Positions 61,985 through 64,000 of a stretch of DNA of 64,000 nt are shown one piece after another. The stretch comes from Panulirus ornatus (Eukaryota; Arthropoda; Malacostraca; Decapoda; Palinuridae). The DNA lies in contig NC_092235.1 in the NCBI RefSeq assembly GCF_036320965.1, positions 8,480,189-8,544,188 on the forward strand. The letters run 5' to 3'. The stretch's first letter is position 1; every line of letters starts with the position of its first letter. The position numbers and the translations under genes are program-made. The notes under the pieces are model-generated. The model was not told where the DNA came from. It worked only from the letters and a program-made list of their open reading frames with translations, and did no database searches.

Positions 61985-64000
61985 ATTTTACATCGATTTT
62001 ACTTAATCGCCGTCTCCCGCATCAGCGACGAAGTGCGAGGAAACAGAAGAAAGAATGGCCCAACCCACCCACATACACATGCATATACATAAAGGCCTAC
62101 ACGCACATATACATACCTATACATTTCAGTGTATACATACATATACATACACAGACATAAACATATATACACATGTACATATTCATACTTGCTGCATTCA
62201 TCCATCCCGTCGCCAACCCGCCACACGTGATATAGCACCCCCCTCCCCCCACGAGGTAGCGGTAGGAAAAGACAGAAAAGGCCACATTCGTTCACACTCA
62301 GTCTCTACTTGCCATGTGTATTGCACCGAAACCACAGCTCCCTTTCCACATCCAGGTCCCCCCTCAAAATTTCCATGGTTTACCCCAGACGCTTCACATG
62401 CCCTGGATCAATCCACAGACAGCACGTCGACCCCGGTATACGACCCCCGGTCGTTCCCATTCACTCTTCCTTGCACGCCTTTCACCCTCCTGTATGTTCA
62501 AGCCCCGATGGCTCAAAATATTTTTGACTCCATCCTTCCACCTCCAATTTGGTCTCCCAGTTCTCTTCGTTCCCTCCACCTCTGACACATATATCCTCTT
62601 TGTCAATCTCTCCTCACCCATTCTCCCCATGTGACCAAACCAATTCAATACACCCTCTTCTGCTCTCTCAGCCACATTCTTTTTATTACCACACATCTTT
62701 CTTACCATTTCATTACTCACTCGATCAAACCATCTCACAACCACATATTGTCCTCAAACATCTCATTCTAACACATCCACCCTCCTCCGCACAACCCTAT
62801 ATATAGCCCATGCCTCGCAATCATATAACATTGTTGGAGCCACTATCCCTTCAAACACACCCATTTTTGCTTTCCGAGATAACGTTCTCGACTTTCACAC
62901 ATTCTTCAACGCACCCAGAACCTTCACCACCTCCCCCACCCTCTGACTCACTTCCGCTTCCATGGTTCCATCCGCTGCTAAATCCACTCCCAGATATCTA
63001 GAACACTTCACTTCCTCCAGTTTTTCTCCATTCAAACTTACCTCCCAATTAACTTGTCCCTCAACTCATTTCAACCTAATATCCTTGCTCTTATTCATAT
63101 TTACCTTAAGCTTCTTTTTTCACACTAGCAAACTCAGTCACCAACTTCTACAGATTCTCACCCGAATCAGCTACCAGCGTTGTATCATCAGCAAACAACA
63201 ACTAACTCACTTCCCAAGCCCTCTCATCCACAACAGACTGCACACTTACCCCTCTCTCCAAAATTCTTGAATTCACCTCCCTAACAACCCCATTCATAAA
63301 CAAATTAAACAACCATAGAGACATCACGCACTCCTGCTGCAAACCGACATTCACTGAGAACCAATCACTTTCCTTTCTTCCTTCTGGTACACATGCCTTA
63401 CATCCTCGATAAAAAAAACTTTTCACTGTTTCTAGCAACTTGCCTCCCACACCATATACTCGTATTACCTTCCACAGAGCATCTCTATCAACTCTATCAT
63501 ATGCCTTCTCAAGATTCATAAATACTACATAAAAATCAATTTGTTTTCAAAGTAATTCTCACATACATTCTTTAAAGCGACCACCTGATCCACATATCCT
63601 CTACGACTTCTGAAAACACACTGCTCTTCCCAATCTTTTACTCTGTACATGCCTTGACCCTCTCAGTCAATACCCTCATCAGGCACTTCACCATGAACCA
63701 TACATACATTAGATATCCTCACCAACCAGTCAACAACATAATCACCCCCTTTACTAATAAATTCCACTGCAATACCATCCAAACCTGCCGCCTTGCCAGC
63801 TCTCATCTTCCGCAAAGCTTTCACTACTTCTCTGTTTACCAAATCATTTTCCCTGACCCTCTCACTTCGAGAACCACCTCGACCAAAACACCCTATATCT
63901 TCCACTATATCGTCTAACACATTCAACAAACTTTCAAAATAATCTTTCTATCTCCTTCTCACATCACCACTACTTTTTATTATCTTCCCCATTAGCTCCC
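61985..64000 (-). pseudogene. RTE-A LINE copy with long 3' UTR, runs off the window
   Basis: Minus strand: tail (GCCGTCTCCCGCATCAGCGA), long 3' UTR to about 62,420, then C-terminal (62,430-62,740; GRPNWRWKDG) and RT parts (63,202-63,519 with [18 protein letters not shown] and LFNLFMNGVVREV; 63,663-63,929 with [16 protein letters not shown]). Many frame breaks, including at the YKGKGD region (63,600-63,690, partly deleted). It continues beyond the window edge. Confidence 0.85.

Overview
This window looks like a stretch of a large, repeat-choked arthropod genome, most probably a decapod crustacean. The grounds are an exact run of eight AACCT units (the arthropod TTAGG telomere motif), very abundant (TA)n, (GA)n and (TAA)n microsatellites, RTE-type LINEs in many near-identical copies, tRNA-headed SINEs, and coding regions spread thinly among repeats. 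There are no bacterial operons and no clear multi-exon host gene. Two 100-N scaffold gaps are present (7,371-7,470 and 48,901-49,000). The second is flanked by the same 143 bp on both sides, so it is probably a false gap.

The dominant component is one LINE family, called RTE-A here. It occurs about fifteen times on both strands (3.1-9.7, 28.3-34.9, 35.5-41.0, 50.6-51.4, 55-56.4, 60.6-60.9 and 62-64 kb). The most complete copy is 35,499-38,690. A short derivative, called A-mini here, joins the LINE 5' end to a LINE-like 3' tail and occurs at 0.25, 2.9, 5.0-5.5, 16.1, 38.7 and 41.1 kb. LINE and derivative share a stem-loop tail and nearly always abut (TA)n tracts. A second LINE with a zinc-knuckle ORF1 (42.2-44.5 kb) runs into a GC-rich minisatellite. 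A decayed Ty3/Gypsy pol (0.8-2.87 kb, minus) carries eleven perfect copies of a 40-bp coding segment. A gag-like remnant lies at 25.3-25.9 kb.

Likely host or lineage-specific genes are few, intronless as far as visible, and all on the minus strand. They are a small protein kinase with a clear CRE/TATA/Inr promoter (13.6-14.4 kb), a winged-helix protein with a 39-bp coding repeat (27.1-28.0 kb), a second kinase with a proline-rich repeat and one in-frame stop (57.1-58.5 kb), and a KH-domain ORF (60.0-60.5 kb). Nothing in the sequence shows that these act in one pathway. RNA genes and derivatives include a perfect tRNA-Ala cloverleaf with a GGC anticodon, a perfect tRNA-Val(UAC)-like cloverleaf, a decayed tRNA-Leu, tRNA-derived SINEs, and a 5S rRNA 3' segment fused to the LINE 5' end.

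Larger structures include an inverted segmental duplication (about 19.6-22.6 kb against 45.6-52.4 kb), a LINE palindrome with arms of about 1.2 kb centred at 29,540, and two big minisatellites (44.5-45.6 kb and 46.5-48.6 kb). The rest (roughly 10.3-13.6, 22.6-24.4, 26.2-27.1, 52.4-54.9 and 61.0-61.6 kb) shows no gene I can support.
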